From Bacillota bacterium (lineage in GTDB: Bacteria; Bacillota; Clostridia; Lachnospirales; Lachnospiraceae): 64,000 nucleotides of DNA. The notes beneath the pieces are model-generated. The model ran no database searches and was not told where the DNA came from. It saw only the letters and a program-made list of their open reading frames with translations. A program made the position numbers and the translations under genes. The DNA is taken from assembly GCA_023443225.1 (NCBI GenBank), contig JAEZVF010000075.1, positions 62,001-126,000 on the forward strand. The letters run 5' to 3'. Below, piece after piece: positions 41,904 to 50,890 of the stretch (position 1 is its first letter; every line of letters begins with the position of its first letter).

Positions 41904-43124
41904 TTAATGATACATATTTTTAGGCTGTACTATCTTTGGATTATAACCTTTCTCTTTTAAGGATTTCACTATTGCATCTTTATGTTCAAGGCCAAAAGCT
42001 TCCATGGTGATGGTAAGCTCAACGGCACTGTTCCGGTTGATACTTACAAACTGGTTATGATCCAAACGGATTACATTTCCCCGCGCTTCTGCAATAATCT
42101 TAGCAACATTTACTAGTTCACCCGGTCTATCCGGAAGAAGTACGGATACGGTAAAGATACGTCCTCTTTGGATTAATCCATGCTGAACGACGGAGGATAC
42201 CGTAATAACGTCCATGTTACCGCCACTTAATATGGATACAATTTTCTTATTCTTACAATCTAGATGCTTTAAGGCTGCAACCGTTAATAGTCCAGAATTT
42301 TCCACCACCATCTTATGATTCTCCATCATATCTAGGAAACACACAATTAATTCATGATCATCAATTGCAATGATGTCATCAATGTTTTTTTGTATGTATG
42401 GAAAAATATTAGATCCAGGTGTCTTAACTGCGGTGCCGTCAGCTATGGTTTCTACGTGAGGCAAGGTAACAACATGATCGGCTTTTAAGGAAGCCTGCAT
42501 ACAGTTAGCACCCATAGGCTCAACTCCAATAACCGTTATGTTTGGATTTAACAGTTTTGCTAGCGTAGAAACACCGGCTGCCAGACCTCCTCCACCAATC
42601 GGTACCAAAATAATATCTACGGTAGGAAGTTCCTTAAAGATTTCCATCGCAATAGAACCCTGCCCGGTTGCTAATACTTCATCATCAAATGGATGTATAA
42701 AGGTATAGCCTTTCTCTGATGCAAGTTTGAGAGCATATTCACATGCTTCATCATATACATCGCCATGAAGAATTACCTCTGCACCATAACTTTTGGTGCG
42801 GTTAACTTTAATTAAAGGAGTTGTCGTTGGCATAACAATAATTGCTTTTGCCTGATACATTTTTGCTGCATAGGCAACACCTTGTGCATGATTTCCTGCG
42901 GAAGCTGTAATTAAGCCCTTATCTCTTTCTTCCTGAGAAAGTGTACTGATTTTGTAATAAGCTCCTCGTACCTTATAGGCACCGGTAAACTGCATGTTTT
43001 CCGGTTTTAAATACACCTTGTTTCCGGTAACATCCGAAAAATAGTCACTATATATTAATTTTGTTTTTAGAGTGACTTTTTTTACTACTTCTGAAGCTTC
43101 TTCAAATTTCTCTAATGACATCAT
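41904..43124 (-). CDS. ilvA: Threonine ammonia-lyase with C-terminal ACT domain
   Basis: 406 residues. PLP-dependent fold: Lys in LKPENMQFTGAYKVRGAYYK, ASAGNHAQGVAYAAK, Gly-rich phosphate loop VPIGGGGLAAGVSTLAK. The last ~75 residues (FTVSVLLPDRPGELVNVAKIIAEARGNVI) form an ACT domain. Converts Thr to 2-oxobutyrate for isoleucine synthesis or catabolism; the length and single ACT domain match the TdcB/allosteric short form. ftsY lies 15 bases upstream and is in the same direction. Confidence 0.9.
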   Translation of the reverse strand: MMSLEKFEEASEVVKKVTLKTKLIYSDYFSDVTGNKVYLKPENMQFTGAYKVRGAYYKISTLSQEERDKGLITASAGNHAQGVAYAAKMYQAKAIIVMPTTTPLIKVNRTKSYGAEVILHGDVYDEACEYALKLASEKGYTFIHPFDDEVLATGQGSIAMEIFKELPTVDIILVPIGGGGLAAGVSTLAKLLNPNITVIGVEPMGANCMQASLKADHVVTLPHVETIADGTAVKTPGSNIFPYIQKNIDDIIAIDDHELIVCFLDMMENHKMVVENSGLLTVAALKHLDCKNKKIVSILSGGNMDVITVSSVVQHGLIQRGRIFTVSVLLPDRPGELVNVAKIIAEARGNVIRLDHNQFVSINRNSAVELTITMEAFGLEHKDAIVKSLKEKGYNPKIVQPKNMYH

Positions 43125-43139
43125 AATCTTTTGTCTCCT

Positions 43140-44063
43140 TTAATTGAACAGCGCATTTACAAAATCTTCTGCGTTGAATTTTTGTAAGTCATCAATGTGT
43201 TCCCCAATACCTATATATTTTACCGGAATACCAAGTTCGGCCTGAATTGCAATTGCAATCCCACCTTTTGCTGTTCCATCGAGTTTTGTAAGAATGATAC
43301 CGGATATATCCGCTACCTCATTAAATTCTCTTGCCTGTGCTAGTGCATTTTGTCCGGTTGTTCCGTCCAAAACCACTAAAGTTTCTCGGTAAGCATCCGG
43401 ATATTCTCGCGTAATCACACGATCAATTTTCTTGAGCTCCTCCATCAGGTTTTTCTTATTATGAAGTCTGCCTGCGGTGTCACATATGAGGACATCGGTA
43501 TTACGTGCCTTGGCTGCTGTAACTGCATCATAAATTACTGCCGCAGGATCAGAGCCTTCCTGTTGTGCTATAATTTCAACACCTGCACGGTTTGACCATT
43601 CTGTTAATTGTTCAATTGCAGCTGCACGGAAGGTATCGGCTGCTGCTACGATTACCTTTTTTCCTTTATCCTTTAGTTGACCAGCAAGTTTACCTACGGA
43701 AGTTGTCTTTCCAACTCCATTAACACCAATCAACATAACAATGGATTTGCGTGTTTCAAATTCGTAGGCGGTTTCTTCTACCTTCATCTGTTCCATAATA
43801 CTTTGAATCAGCAATTGCTTACATTCTGTTGGTTCTTTAATTTTATTTTCTTTCACTTTTATTTTCAAATCATCTATAATTGCACCCGTGGTATTAATAC
43901 CTAAGTCTGCCATAATTAAGATTTCTTCCAGCTCTTCATAGAAATCATCATCTATATTAGAAAACCCACTAAAAATCGCATCAATGCCTGCAATGATATT
44001 GCTTCTTGTTTTTGACAACCCGGCAACTAACTTGCTAAAAAATCCTTTTTTTGTTTCACTCAT
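43140..44063 (-). CDS. ftsY: SRP receptor GTPase FtsY
   Basis: 307 residues. NG domain: P-loop LIGVNGVGKTTSVGKLAG, ADTFRAAAIEQLTEW, CDTAGRLHNKKNL, LTKLDGTAKGGIAIA. The acidic A domain is short, as in Gram-positives. Partner of Ffh. Follows smc by 14 bases in the conserved rnc-smc-ftsY operon. Confidence 0.97.
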   Translation of the reverse strand: MSETKKGFFSKLVAGLSKTRSNIIAGIDAIFSGFSNIDDDFYEELEEILIMADLGINTTGAIIDDLKIKVKENKIKEPTECKQLLIQSIMEQMKVEETAYEFETRKSIVMLIGVNGVGKTTSVGKLAGQLKDKGKKVIVAAADTFRAAAIEQLTEWSNRAGVEIIAQQEGSDPAAVIYDAVTAAKARNTDVLICDTAGRLHNKKNLMEELKKIDRVITREYPDAYRETLVVLDGTTGQNALAQAREFNEVADISGIILTKLDGTAKGGIAIAIQAELGIPVKYIGIGEHIDDLQKFNAEDFVNALFN

Positions 44064-44077
44064 ATAGGTTTCCCTCC

Positions 44078-47000
44078 TTATTTATCCAAATCATTTTCAA
44101 TTAAATTAACAGATACCAAAGTAGATACGCCCTTTTCCTGCATTGTGATACCATAGAGCATATCAGCCGCTGCCATCGTACCTCTTCTATGGGTAATGAT
44201 AATAAATTGAGTATCATTTGTTAACTTATGTAAATATTTCGCATATCTCTTAACATTAGAATCATCCAAAGCGGCTTCAATTTCGTCCAATAGACAGAAC
44301 GGCGAGGGTTTTAAATTCTGTATTGCAAATAATAGAGATATCGCAGTTAAAGCTTTTTCCCCTCCGGAAAGCTGCATCATATTCTGAAGCTTTTTTCCTG
44401 GCGGTTGTGATGTAATAACAATTCCAGCTTCTAGTATATCATCATTTTCTGTTAATTCTAGAGTTGCCTTACCTCCACCAAATAATTCTTTGAAAACCGA
44501 ATCAAATTGTTGACGAATCGCATGGAATTTTTCTTCAAACTGTTTTCTCATTTCATCGTCTAATTCTTTGATGACGCCTAGCAGGGTTTCCTCTGCAGTT
44601 AATAAGTCATCTCTTTGGGTCTTTAAGAAGGTATAACGTTCTAATAAATTTTTAAAGTCTTCAATTGCATTAATATTTACGTCACCTAATTCTTTCATTT
44701 TGCCTTTTAATTCTGTAATTCGTTTTTTGGCTTGTGGCATTGTATCAATGGAATTACTTTTTAATTCATAAGCACTATGATAGGTGAGTTCATATTCTTC
44801 CCACATATAGTTGATTTTTTCATCACTTTGTTCAAGCAATTTCTCGATTTGATTCGATAAACGGAAACATTCTTTATCCAGTTCATTCATTTCTTTGGAA
44901 AGCTGTTCCCTTTTTTGGAAGAAATTCTTATGACTCTTCGTAATACTTTCTTTGGTGAGGCTTAACTCTTTAATTTTGTCATTTAATGCTTTGTCTTTTT
45001 GATTTGCTATTTCAATTTCTAATTCGATATTATGGATTTGGTCTAACTTCTCCTGTACTAAAACAACAGATTCTTTCATTCCATGATTTAGTAATGATTC
45101 TTCCTCATATAGCTTTTCAAACTCTCTTTTAATACGCCTAATATTGTCAAGGATATTTTGGTTCTTCTGTTCCAAAGCAGAAAAGTCGATTCGTATGGAA
45201 GCGTCTTTTTCTTTATACTTTAGTTCTTCTAATCTTTCGCTCTCTAATAATTGATTAATTTGAACTATTTTATTTTCATTATCCTTGCTTTTTGACTCAT
45301 TTTCACGTAAAGATTCCTTAAGTTTATCAATATTAAGGTTTAATTCTTTTGATTGTAATTCTATCTCTTTGATTTCATTCGAATATTCAATAAAGTTCTT
45401 CTTACTAGTTTCTTTTTGTGCAAGCTCCTGATTTAGATTTAACTTAACCGTATTTTGGCTCAAATAAACTTCTTGTAATATCAATTTATTATTCTCTAAT
45501 TCAATTCTTGCATTCGTTTTATTTGTTTTTTCATTTTCCTTTTTCAAACTCAAATCTTTTAGTGAATGTTCTAATTGTATCACCGTATTTTCAAGTTCTT
45601 CAATCTCCCTGCGACGGCTTAACAGATTACTGGCATTTTTATAAGCACCACCAGAAATAGAACCACCAGGATTGAGTAATTCACCATCCAAAGTTACAAT
45701 ACGAAGTGAATAATCATACTTCTTTGCTAACCTTATTGCTGAATCAATGGTATTTACAACTAAACTTCTACCTAGCAGATTACACATTAATGCATGAAAT
45801 CTTGGCTCTGCTTCAACCAAAGTATTAGCAAAACCAATTACACCTTCTTCCTGCAACAGTTTATCTTGGTATTTCCCTTCTTTTCCAGATATACTAGTTA
45901 ATGGGAGGAAGGTAGCACGACCGAATTTATTCTTCTTCAAATATTCGATTAATCTTTTTGCAGTTGCCTCATTATCGGTAACAATATTTTGAATATTACC
46001 ACCCAAAGCTGTTTCAATTGCTGTTTCATACTTTGAATCAACTTTAAGAATGTCAGCAACTACTCCAATAATACCATTTTCTAAAGACTTTCTTTCCATC
46101 ACCTTACGAATACTGTTACCATAACCTTCATAACGTTCCGTTAAGTTCTTTAAGGATTCAAGCCTTGATTTTTCACCATGATATTGTTGTTGTTTTTCAT
46201 TAATCTGTATCGATAATCTGTCGATCTTTTCCTGTATGGAGGAAATTGAACCCTCGATGTTTTTGTTGTTTTCATTTATCGAAGCTATCTGATTGATAAT
46301 CCCTTGTAGTTTTTCTTCCTGTTCTTTTATCGCGACATCAATAAAAGCTTCTTCACTTTTATTAGTTAAAAGCTTTTGATTTAATTCAGCCTTTTTAATC
46401 GTGTTCTGTTCCAGCATCGTTTCGTAACGTTGCAGATTCGTTTTTATCGTCGAATTTTCACTTAAGAAATCAAAGATTTCACTATTGCACTCTTCAATTT
46501 GCTTTGTATAATTCGTTAGATTATTATAAATACTTTCAAGGGCAACAGTAACAGAAGTCTGGTCATCATCTAGAGAATTAATCTTACCATCAATAAGCTC
46601 TTTCTCTTTCCGATATTTTTCTTGTTCTTCTTCTTTAGCCTGAATATCATTATGAATGGACTGAAGTCTTGATTGATAATGTGCTTCGTTTTGTCTGACG
46701 GACAGAATTTGTTCATTTAATACTTTAACTGTTCCTTCCTGCTTCTCTTTTTCAAGTTTGCAGGTATTTAATTCATTCTTATTCTGTTCTAGTTCCGTAT
46801 CACATTGTTCAATCTGTAGCTCTAATAACTCATATTCTTCTTTGGTACTCTCATATTCAGAATGAATGGATGCAAGAGACTCTTTTGCTATCTCAAGTTT
46901 TTCTTCTAATTGCTGTTTTCCTTCTTGGAACTTTTCGTATTCCATTAAAAATAAATTAACATCCAACAACCTTAATTCATCTCTTAACAGCAAATACTCC

Positions 47001-47638
47001 TTCGCTGCGATGGATTGTTGTTCCAATGGACTTATCTGCTTTTCAATTTCCGAAAGTATATCATTGAGACGGCAAAGATTCTGCTTCTCTTCTTCCAGAT
47101 TTTTTTCAGCAATCATTTTTCGTTTCTTAAATTTTACAATTCCAGCTGCTTCATCAAAGAGCTCACGCCGATCTTCCGGTTTACCACTAAGTATTTTATC
47201 AATTTGACCTTGACCGATAATAGAATATCCTTCTTTACCGATACCAGTATCAAGAAATAATTCCTGCACTTCACGCAGTCTACAACTATTTCCATTAATT
47301 AAATATTCGCTTTCACCGGAACGATATACTCGTCTGGCTACCGTAACCTCTTCATACTCAATTGGAAGTTTATGATCAGAATTATCTAAAGTAATTGCAA
47401 CATAGGCATATCCCATAGGCTTTCTGCTTTCTGTACCGGAGAAAATAACATCCTCCATTCTAGCCCCTCTTAGCTGTTTGGCACTTTGTTCTCCAAGAAC
47501 CCAACGGACTGCATCTGCCACATTACTTTTACCGCTGCCATTTGGTCCCACGATACCTGTAATACCATCATGAAACTCAAATGTTATTTTATTTGCAAAA
47601 GATTTAAATCCATGAACTTCAATGCTTTTTAAGTACAT
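44078..47638 (-). CDS. smc: Chromosome segregation ATPase SMC
   Basis: 1186 residues. Walker A GIVGPNGSGKSNVADAV near residue 30, first coiled coil, hinge around residues 510-660 (NGIIGVVADILKVDSKYETAIE; SGGAYKNASNLLSRRREIEEL at its end), second coiled coil, then signature MQLSGGEKALTAISLLFA and Walker B FCLLDEIEAALDD. Condenses the chromosome with ScpAB. Its start overlaps the rnc end by 20 bases, with GGGGAGCCAAAA-ATG inside rnc. Confidence 0.97.
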   Translation of the reverse strand: MYLKSIEVHGFKSFANKITFEFHDGITGIVGPNGSGKSNVADAVRWVLGEQSAKQLRGARMEDVIFSGTESRKPMGYAYVAITLDNSDHKLPIEYEEVTVARRVYRSGESEYLINGNSCRLREVQELFLDTGIGKEGYSIIGQGQIDKILSGKPEDRRELFDEAAGIVKFKKRKMIAEKNLEEEKQNLCRLNDILSEIEKQISPLEQQSIAAKEYLLLRDELRLLDVNLFLMEYEKFQEGKQQLEEKLEIAKESLASIHSEYESTKEEYELLELQIEQCDTELEQNKNELNTCKLEKEKQEGTVKVLNEQILSVRQNEAHYQSRLQSIHNDIQAKEEEQEKYRKEKELIDGKINSLDDDQTSVTVALESIYNNLTNYTKQIEECNSEIFDFLSENSTIKTNLQRYETMLEQNTIKKAELNQKLLTNKSEEAFIDVAIKEQEEKLQGIINQIASINENNKNIEGSISSIQEKIDRLSIQINEKQQQYHGEKSRLESLKNLTERYEGYGNSIRKVMERKSLENGIIGVVADILKVDSKYETAIETALGGNIQNIVTDNEATAKRLIEYLKKNKFGRATFLPLTSISGKEGKYQDKLLQEEGVIGFANTLVEAEPRFHALMCNLLGRSLVVNTIDSAIRLAKKYDYSLRIVTLDGELLNPGGSISGGAYKNASNLLSRRREIEELENTVIQLEHSLKDLSLKKENEKTNKTNARIELENNKLILQEVYLSQNTVKLNLNQELAQKETSKKNFIEYSNEIKEIELQSKELNLNIDKLKESLRENESKSKDNENKIVQINQLLESERLEELKYKEKDASIRIDFSALEQKNQNILDNIRRIKREFEKLYEEESLLNHGMKESVVLVQEKLDQIHNIELEIEIANQKDKALNDKIKELSLTKESITKSHKNFFQKREQLSKEMNELDKECFRLSNQIEKLLEQSDEKINYMWEEYELTYHSAYELKSNSIDTMPQAKKRITELKGKMKELGDVNINAIEDFKNLLERYTFLKTQRDDLLTAEETLLGVIKELDDEMRKQFEEKFHAIRQQFDSVFKELFGGGKATLELTENDDILEAGIVITSQPPGKKLQNMMQLSGGEKALTAISLLFAIQNLKPSPFCLLDEIEAALDDSNVKRYAKYLHKLTNDTQFIIITHRRGTMAAADMLYGITMQEKGVSTLVSVNLIENDLDK

Positions 47639-48347
47639 TTTTGGCTCCCCGTTTCTTTATTTTGAGTATAGATTGATATGCAGCTTCCTGTTCTGCTGCT
47701 TTTTTCGTTCTGCCAATACCAGTACCTAACTCCATATTCTTTACTAAAGCAACTACGGTAAATTTTTTATTATGATCTGGACCTTCTTCTTTGATTAGTT
47801 CATAAGATAAAGATTCTTTGTATTCACTTTGTACGATTTCCTGTAAGATAGTTTTGCTATCGAAAAAGAGAGCTTTATTTTCTACATCTGACAAAATATA
47901 ATTGCAGACAAACTCTTTTGCACTAGTAAAACCACCGTCTAAATAAATAGCCCCAATAATTGCTTCCATGGCATCGCATAGGATAGAGAAACGTTCTCGG
48001 CCACCAGTAGCTGCCTCACCTTTACCTAGTAAAAGATAATTACCTACCTTCAACTCAATAGCACATGTGGCCAAAGTCTGTTCACATACCAGTTGTGCTC
48101 TTAGTTTAGTTAATTCACCCTCTGGCAATTTACTGTATTTCATAAAAATAAATTCGCTTGTAATTAGTTCTAGTACCGCATCACCTAAAAACTCTAGCCT
48201 CTCATTATTCTCAAGTTTATTCATTCGCTTTTCATTGGCATAAGAGCTATGGGATAATGCGTGCTTTAGTAAACGACGATTATTAAATTTGTAGCCAATG
48301 ATTCCTTCAAACGTTGCAAGATTTTCTAATAGATTGGCATCTTTCAT
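47619..48347 (-). CDS. rnc: Ribonuclease III
   Basis: 242 residues. Catalytic motif NNERLEFLGDAVLEL and second acidic residues CDAMEAIIGAIYLDGG, then a C-terminal double-stranded-RNA-binding domain (DHNKKFTVVALVKNMELGTGIGRTKKAAEQEAA). Processes rRNA and structured mRNAs. ATG at 48347 is preceded by AAAGGAGGGTTTCAT; the extra six codons upstream overlap this site. Confidence 0.96.
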   Translation of the reverse strand: MKDANLLENLATFEGIIGYKFNNRRLLKHALSHSSYANEKRMNKLENNERLEFLGDAVLELITSEFIFMKYSKLPEGELTKLRAQLVCEQTLATCAIELKVGNYLLLGKGEAATGGRERFSILCDAMEAIIGAIYLDGGFTSAKEFVCNYILSDVENKALFFDSKTILQEIVQSEYKESLSYELIKEEGPDHNKKFTVVALVKNMELGTGIGRTKKAAEQEAAYQSILKIKKRGAKNVLKKH

Positions 48348-48400
48348 ATGAAACCCTCCTTTCAAAATTTAAAATTGCTTTCAGTAATTTCAAATGTATA

Positions 48401-48428
48401 AAAACGCCCTCTGCCTGAGGCAGAAGGC
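48401..48428 (-). terminator. Terminator between acpP and rnc
   Basis: GCCTTCTGCC-TCA-GGCAGAGGGC on the minus strand (48406-48428, one G-U) followed by GTTTTTATA. It divides plsX-acpP from rnc-smc-ftsY. Confidence 0.82.
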
Positions 48429-48446
48429 TTAACTATACAAAATAAT

Positions 48447-48680
48447 TTATTGATTCATAGCTTTTTTAATCTCTTCTACTGCATCGCTTACAGTTACTAT
48501 GTTCTCTGCATCTTCATTTGCTATTTCAATATCAAACTCTTCTTCGATGCCCATGATTATCTGGAAAATATCCAGCGAATCCGCTCCTAAATCATCAACA
48601 AAAGTTGTTTCCATTGTAATTTCATCTTCTTCAACATTTAATACTTCACTAATTATTTTTTTTAATTTTTCAAATTCCAT
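48447..48680 (-). CDS. acpP: Acyl carrier protein
   Basis: 77 residues. The phosphopantetheine Ser is in VDDLGADSLDIFQIIM. Start ATG at 48680 has AAAGGTG seven bases upstream; three more codons from a GTG are possible but overlap that site. 19 bases after plsX. Carries fatty-acyl intermediates. Confidence 0.95.
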   Translation of the reverse strand: MEFEKLKKIISEVLNVEEDEITMETTFVDDLGADSLDIFQIIMGIEEEFDIEIANEDAENIVTVSDAVEEIKKAMNQ

Positions 48681-48699
48681 AATTTTCACCTTTCTTTAC

Positions 48700-49710
48700 T
48701 CATTCTTCTTTATGAATTTTACTTCTTATCTTTTCATTAATCTGTTGTTCCGTAAAGGTAACACACTGAATTATTGAATTTTTAACTTCTATACTTTTTG
48801 AACTTCCATGGGTTTTTACTACAAGTCCATTCAGTCCCAGTAAAGGTGCACCGCCATATTGGGAAGAATCAAAAGATTTTAGTGTTTCTTTTAATGCCGG
48901 CTTACATAATAATGCACCTATCTTACTTTTTGTGCTACTCATTAATCCGGTCTTAATTTTTCCAATTAACGCGCTTCCAAGGCCTTCATAAAGTTTCAAT
49001 ATTACATTTCCGACAAAAGCTTCGCAAACGATAACATCTGCGGCTCCATTCGGTATTTCTCTTGCTTCGATACTTCCGATAAAATTAATATCGCTGCAGT
49101 TCTTAAGAAGTGGAAAAGTCTCTTTCACTAACATATTACCTTTTTCTTCTTCAGCACCAATATTTACAATTGCAACCCTTGGATTTGTAATTCCAATTAC
49201 ATTTTCCATATAGATCGAACCCATCTTAGCAAATTGTAAGAGATGTGAAGGTCTGGCATCTACATTAGCACCACAGTCAACCAATAAGGAAACACCATTT
49301 ATTGTAGGTATAAGTGGAGCTAAGGGGGGTCGTTCAACTCCTTTAATTCTGCTAACAATTAATTGACCGCCAACTAAAACAGCACCTGTACTCCCTGCTG
49401 ATACAAAAGCATCCGCTTCACCGCTTTTCACCAGGTTTAAAGCCACTACAATAGATGATTCTTTTTTACGCCTGATTGCCATAACTGGAGCATCTTCATT
49501 TGTTATCACTTCTTCCGCATTCACCACAACCAGCTTATTCTTATCGTAAGTATAGTTCTTGAGTTCTGTATTCAATACAGCTTCTTTACCTACAAGTAGC
49601 ACTTTAATATCGTTTCTTTCGTTGATTGCCTCTACTGCCCCTTTAATAATCTGACCCGGTGCATTATCACCACCCATTGCATCAACTGCAACTTTCACTA
49701 TTTTTCCCAT
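48700..49710 (-). CDS. plsX: Phosphate acyltransferase PlsX
   Basis: 336 residues. N-terminal VKVAVDAMGGDNAPGQIIKG and later VSAGSTGAVLVGGQLIVSRIKGVERPPLAP and GAPLLGLNGLVVKTHGSS are PlsX signatures. It makes acyl-phosphate from acyl-ACP for phospholipid synthesis. ATG at 49710 with GGAG seven bases before is favoured over the longer frame to 49758. The usual neighbour rpmF is not upstream; cheR is. Confidence 0.94.
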   Translation of the reverse strand: MGKIVKVAVDAMGGDNAPGQIIKGAVEAINERNDIKVLLVGKEAVLNTELKNYTYDKNKLVVVNAEEVITNEDAPVMAIRRKKESSIVVALNLVKSGEADAFVSAGSTGAVLVGGQLIVSRIKGVERPPLAPLIPTINGVSLLVDCGANVDARPSHLLQFAKMGSIYMENVIGITNPRVAIVNIGAEEEKGNMLVKETFPLLKNCSDINFIGSIEAREIPNGAADVIVCEAFVGNVILKLYEGLGSALIGKIKTGLMSSTKSKIGALLCKPALKETLKSFDSSQYGGAPLLGLNGLVVKTHGSSKSIEVKNSIIQCVTFTEQQINEKIRSKIHKEE

Positions 49711-49907
49711 AGTTGGCTCCATTCTGCACTTCTTATTCTTTGTACTATAATTAAGCACATAGTTCCATGAACCAATTATCCTTACAAAAGAAGTATTATA
49801 AGCATCTTTGGCTACTGGATTTATACTGATTTATTCCTTTGTTTCACTACCCTGTCAGTATCTATACACAATATACTAGATATCATTATAAAAATCAACC
49901 ACTAATT

Positions 49908-50006
49908 AATAAAAAAATAAAGTGCCATTAAAAGGTGTATTGCCAGCTGTACTGACAAGCTCAATTCTCTTTTTTTGAGATTGCTATAACCTTTGATTTG
50001 GCACTT
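49908..50006 (-). promoter_or_regulatory. Branched RNA structure with T tract between cheR and plsX
   Basis: On the minus strand an outer stem AAGTGCCA/TGGCACTT (49999-50006 with 49920-49927) and an inner stem AAAGGT/ACCTTT (49989-49994 with 49931-49936) enclose two short hairpins (CTCAA/TTGAG and AGCT/AGCT). The outer stem is followed by TTATTTTTTTATT. It looks like a multi-branched terminator or riboregulator; no known riboswitch class was recognised. Confidence 0.55.
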
Positions 50007-50028
50007 AAATTAACGCGAAGGTAAATTT

Positions 50029-50058
50029 AAGTGCTTCCAAACTTGTTTGGAAGCACTT
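50029..50058 (-). terminator. Perfect 14-bp hairpin just after cheR
   Basis: AAGTGCTTCCAAAC and its complement are separated by two bases (13 bp plus a CTTG/CAAG tetraloop). On the minus strand only AAATTT follows, so by itself it is a poor terminator. Its base AAGTGC/GCACTT is the same as the base of the next structure. Confidence 0.6.
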
Positions 50059-50067
50059 GAACACACA

Positions 50068-50847
50068 TTATACTTTTTTATAAAAGAATGATTTTTGAGA
50101 GACAAAGTTTAAACTTTGTGGCTGTATGATTTGTTCTGTACTACCAACAAACAATATACCATCTTTCTTTAAAGAAAGGTTAAAGTTCTTATATATATTG
50201 TCTTTTGCCTCTTCAGTAAAATATATTAGTACATTTCTACACACAATTAAATCACACTGACTGGGGTAAGTATCCAACAATAAATTATGTTGTTTAAATT
50301 CCACACATGATTTAATATTTTCCGAAATCTGATACGTTTTTTCATTCACTTCGGTAAAATATTTCTGAATAAACTCTTTAGGAAGACCTTTTAAACTCTT
50401 AACATTATAAAGTCCTAGCTTAGCTTTTTCCAATACCCCGGCATCAATATCAGTTGCAATGATCTTAATACGCGAAAGCGGAATAAATTTCGAAAGTAGC
50501 ATGACTAAAGAATATGGTTCATCACCGGTTGAGCAAGCAGCACTCCAAATCTTTAAATTATTGCCGAATTTGTCGAACAAATAAGGCAATATCTCTTTCT
50601 CCAATAAATCCCACTGTTCTGGGTTACGGTAAAATTCAGAAACATTAATTGTCAAATAATTAATAAACTCATTAAATAAAACTGTATCTTTTTTTAAGGC
50701 TTCAACAAAGCTAATATAAGATGTAAATTTATGTTTCGTTATTAACGCATCAATTCTTCGCTTCATCTGGCGTTCTTTATACGAGTCTAGATTAATTTTT
50801 GTTAGCTTAAATATTTGATCTTTAAAAGTTTCGTAATTGTCAAGCAA
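50068..50847 (-). CDS. cheR: CheR-family protein-glutamate methyltransferase
   Basis: 259 residues. N-terminal helical domain (FKLTKINLDSYKERQMKRRIDALI), then AdoMet-binding core LKIWSAACSTGDEPYSLVMLL, IIATDIDAGVLEKAKLGLY and CDLIVCRNVLIYF. Methylates chemoreceptor glutamates. It is away from a chemotaxis operon here, next to the rpsA-like gene, as an orphan cheR. Normal length. Confidence 0.92.
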   Translation of the reverse strand: MLDNYETFKDQIFKLTKINLDSYKERQMKRRIDALITKHKFTSYISFVEALKKDTVLFNEFINYLTINVSEFYRNPEQWDLLEKEILPYLFDKFGNNLKIWSAACSTGDEPYSLVMLLSKFIPLSRIKIIATDIDAGVLEKAKLGLYNVKSLKGLPKEFIQKYFTEVNEKTYQISENIKSCVEFKQHNLLLDTYPSQCDLIVCRNVLIYFTEEAKDNIYKNFNLSLKKDGILFVGSTEQIIQPQSLNFVSQKSFFYKKV

Positions 50848-50890
50848 TTAATAACTCTCCTTTGTAAGTCATTCATTAAAACCGAATGAA

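Noticed and set aside
43125..43139. T-box or amino-acid riboswitch ahead of threonine dehydratase
   Set aside because: Only 15 bases separate ftsY and ilvA; there is no room for a leader.
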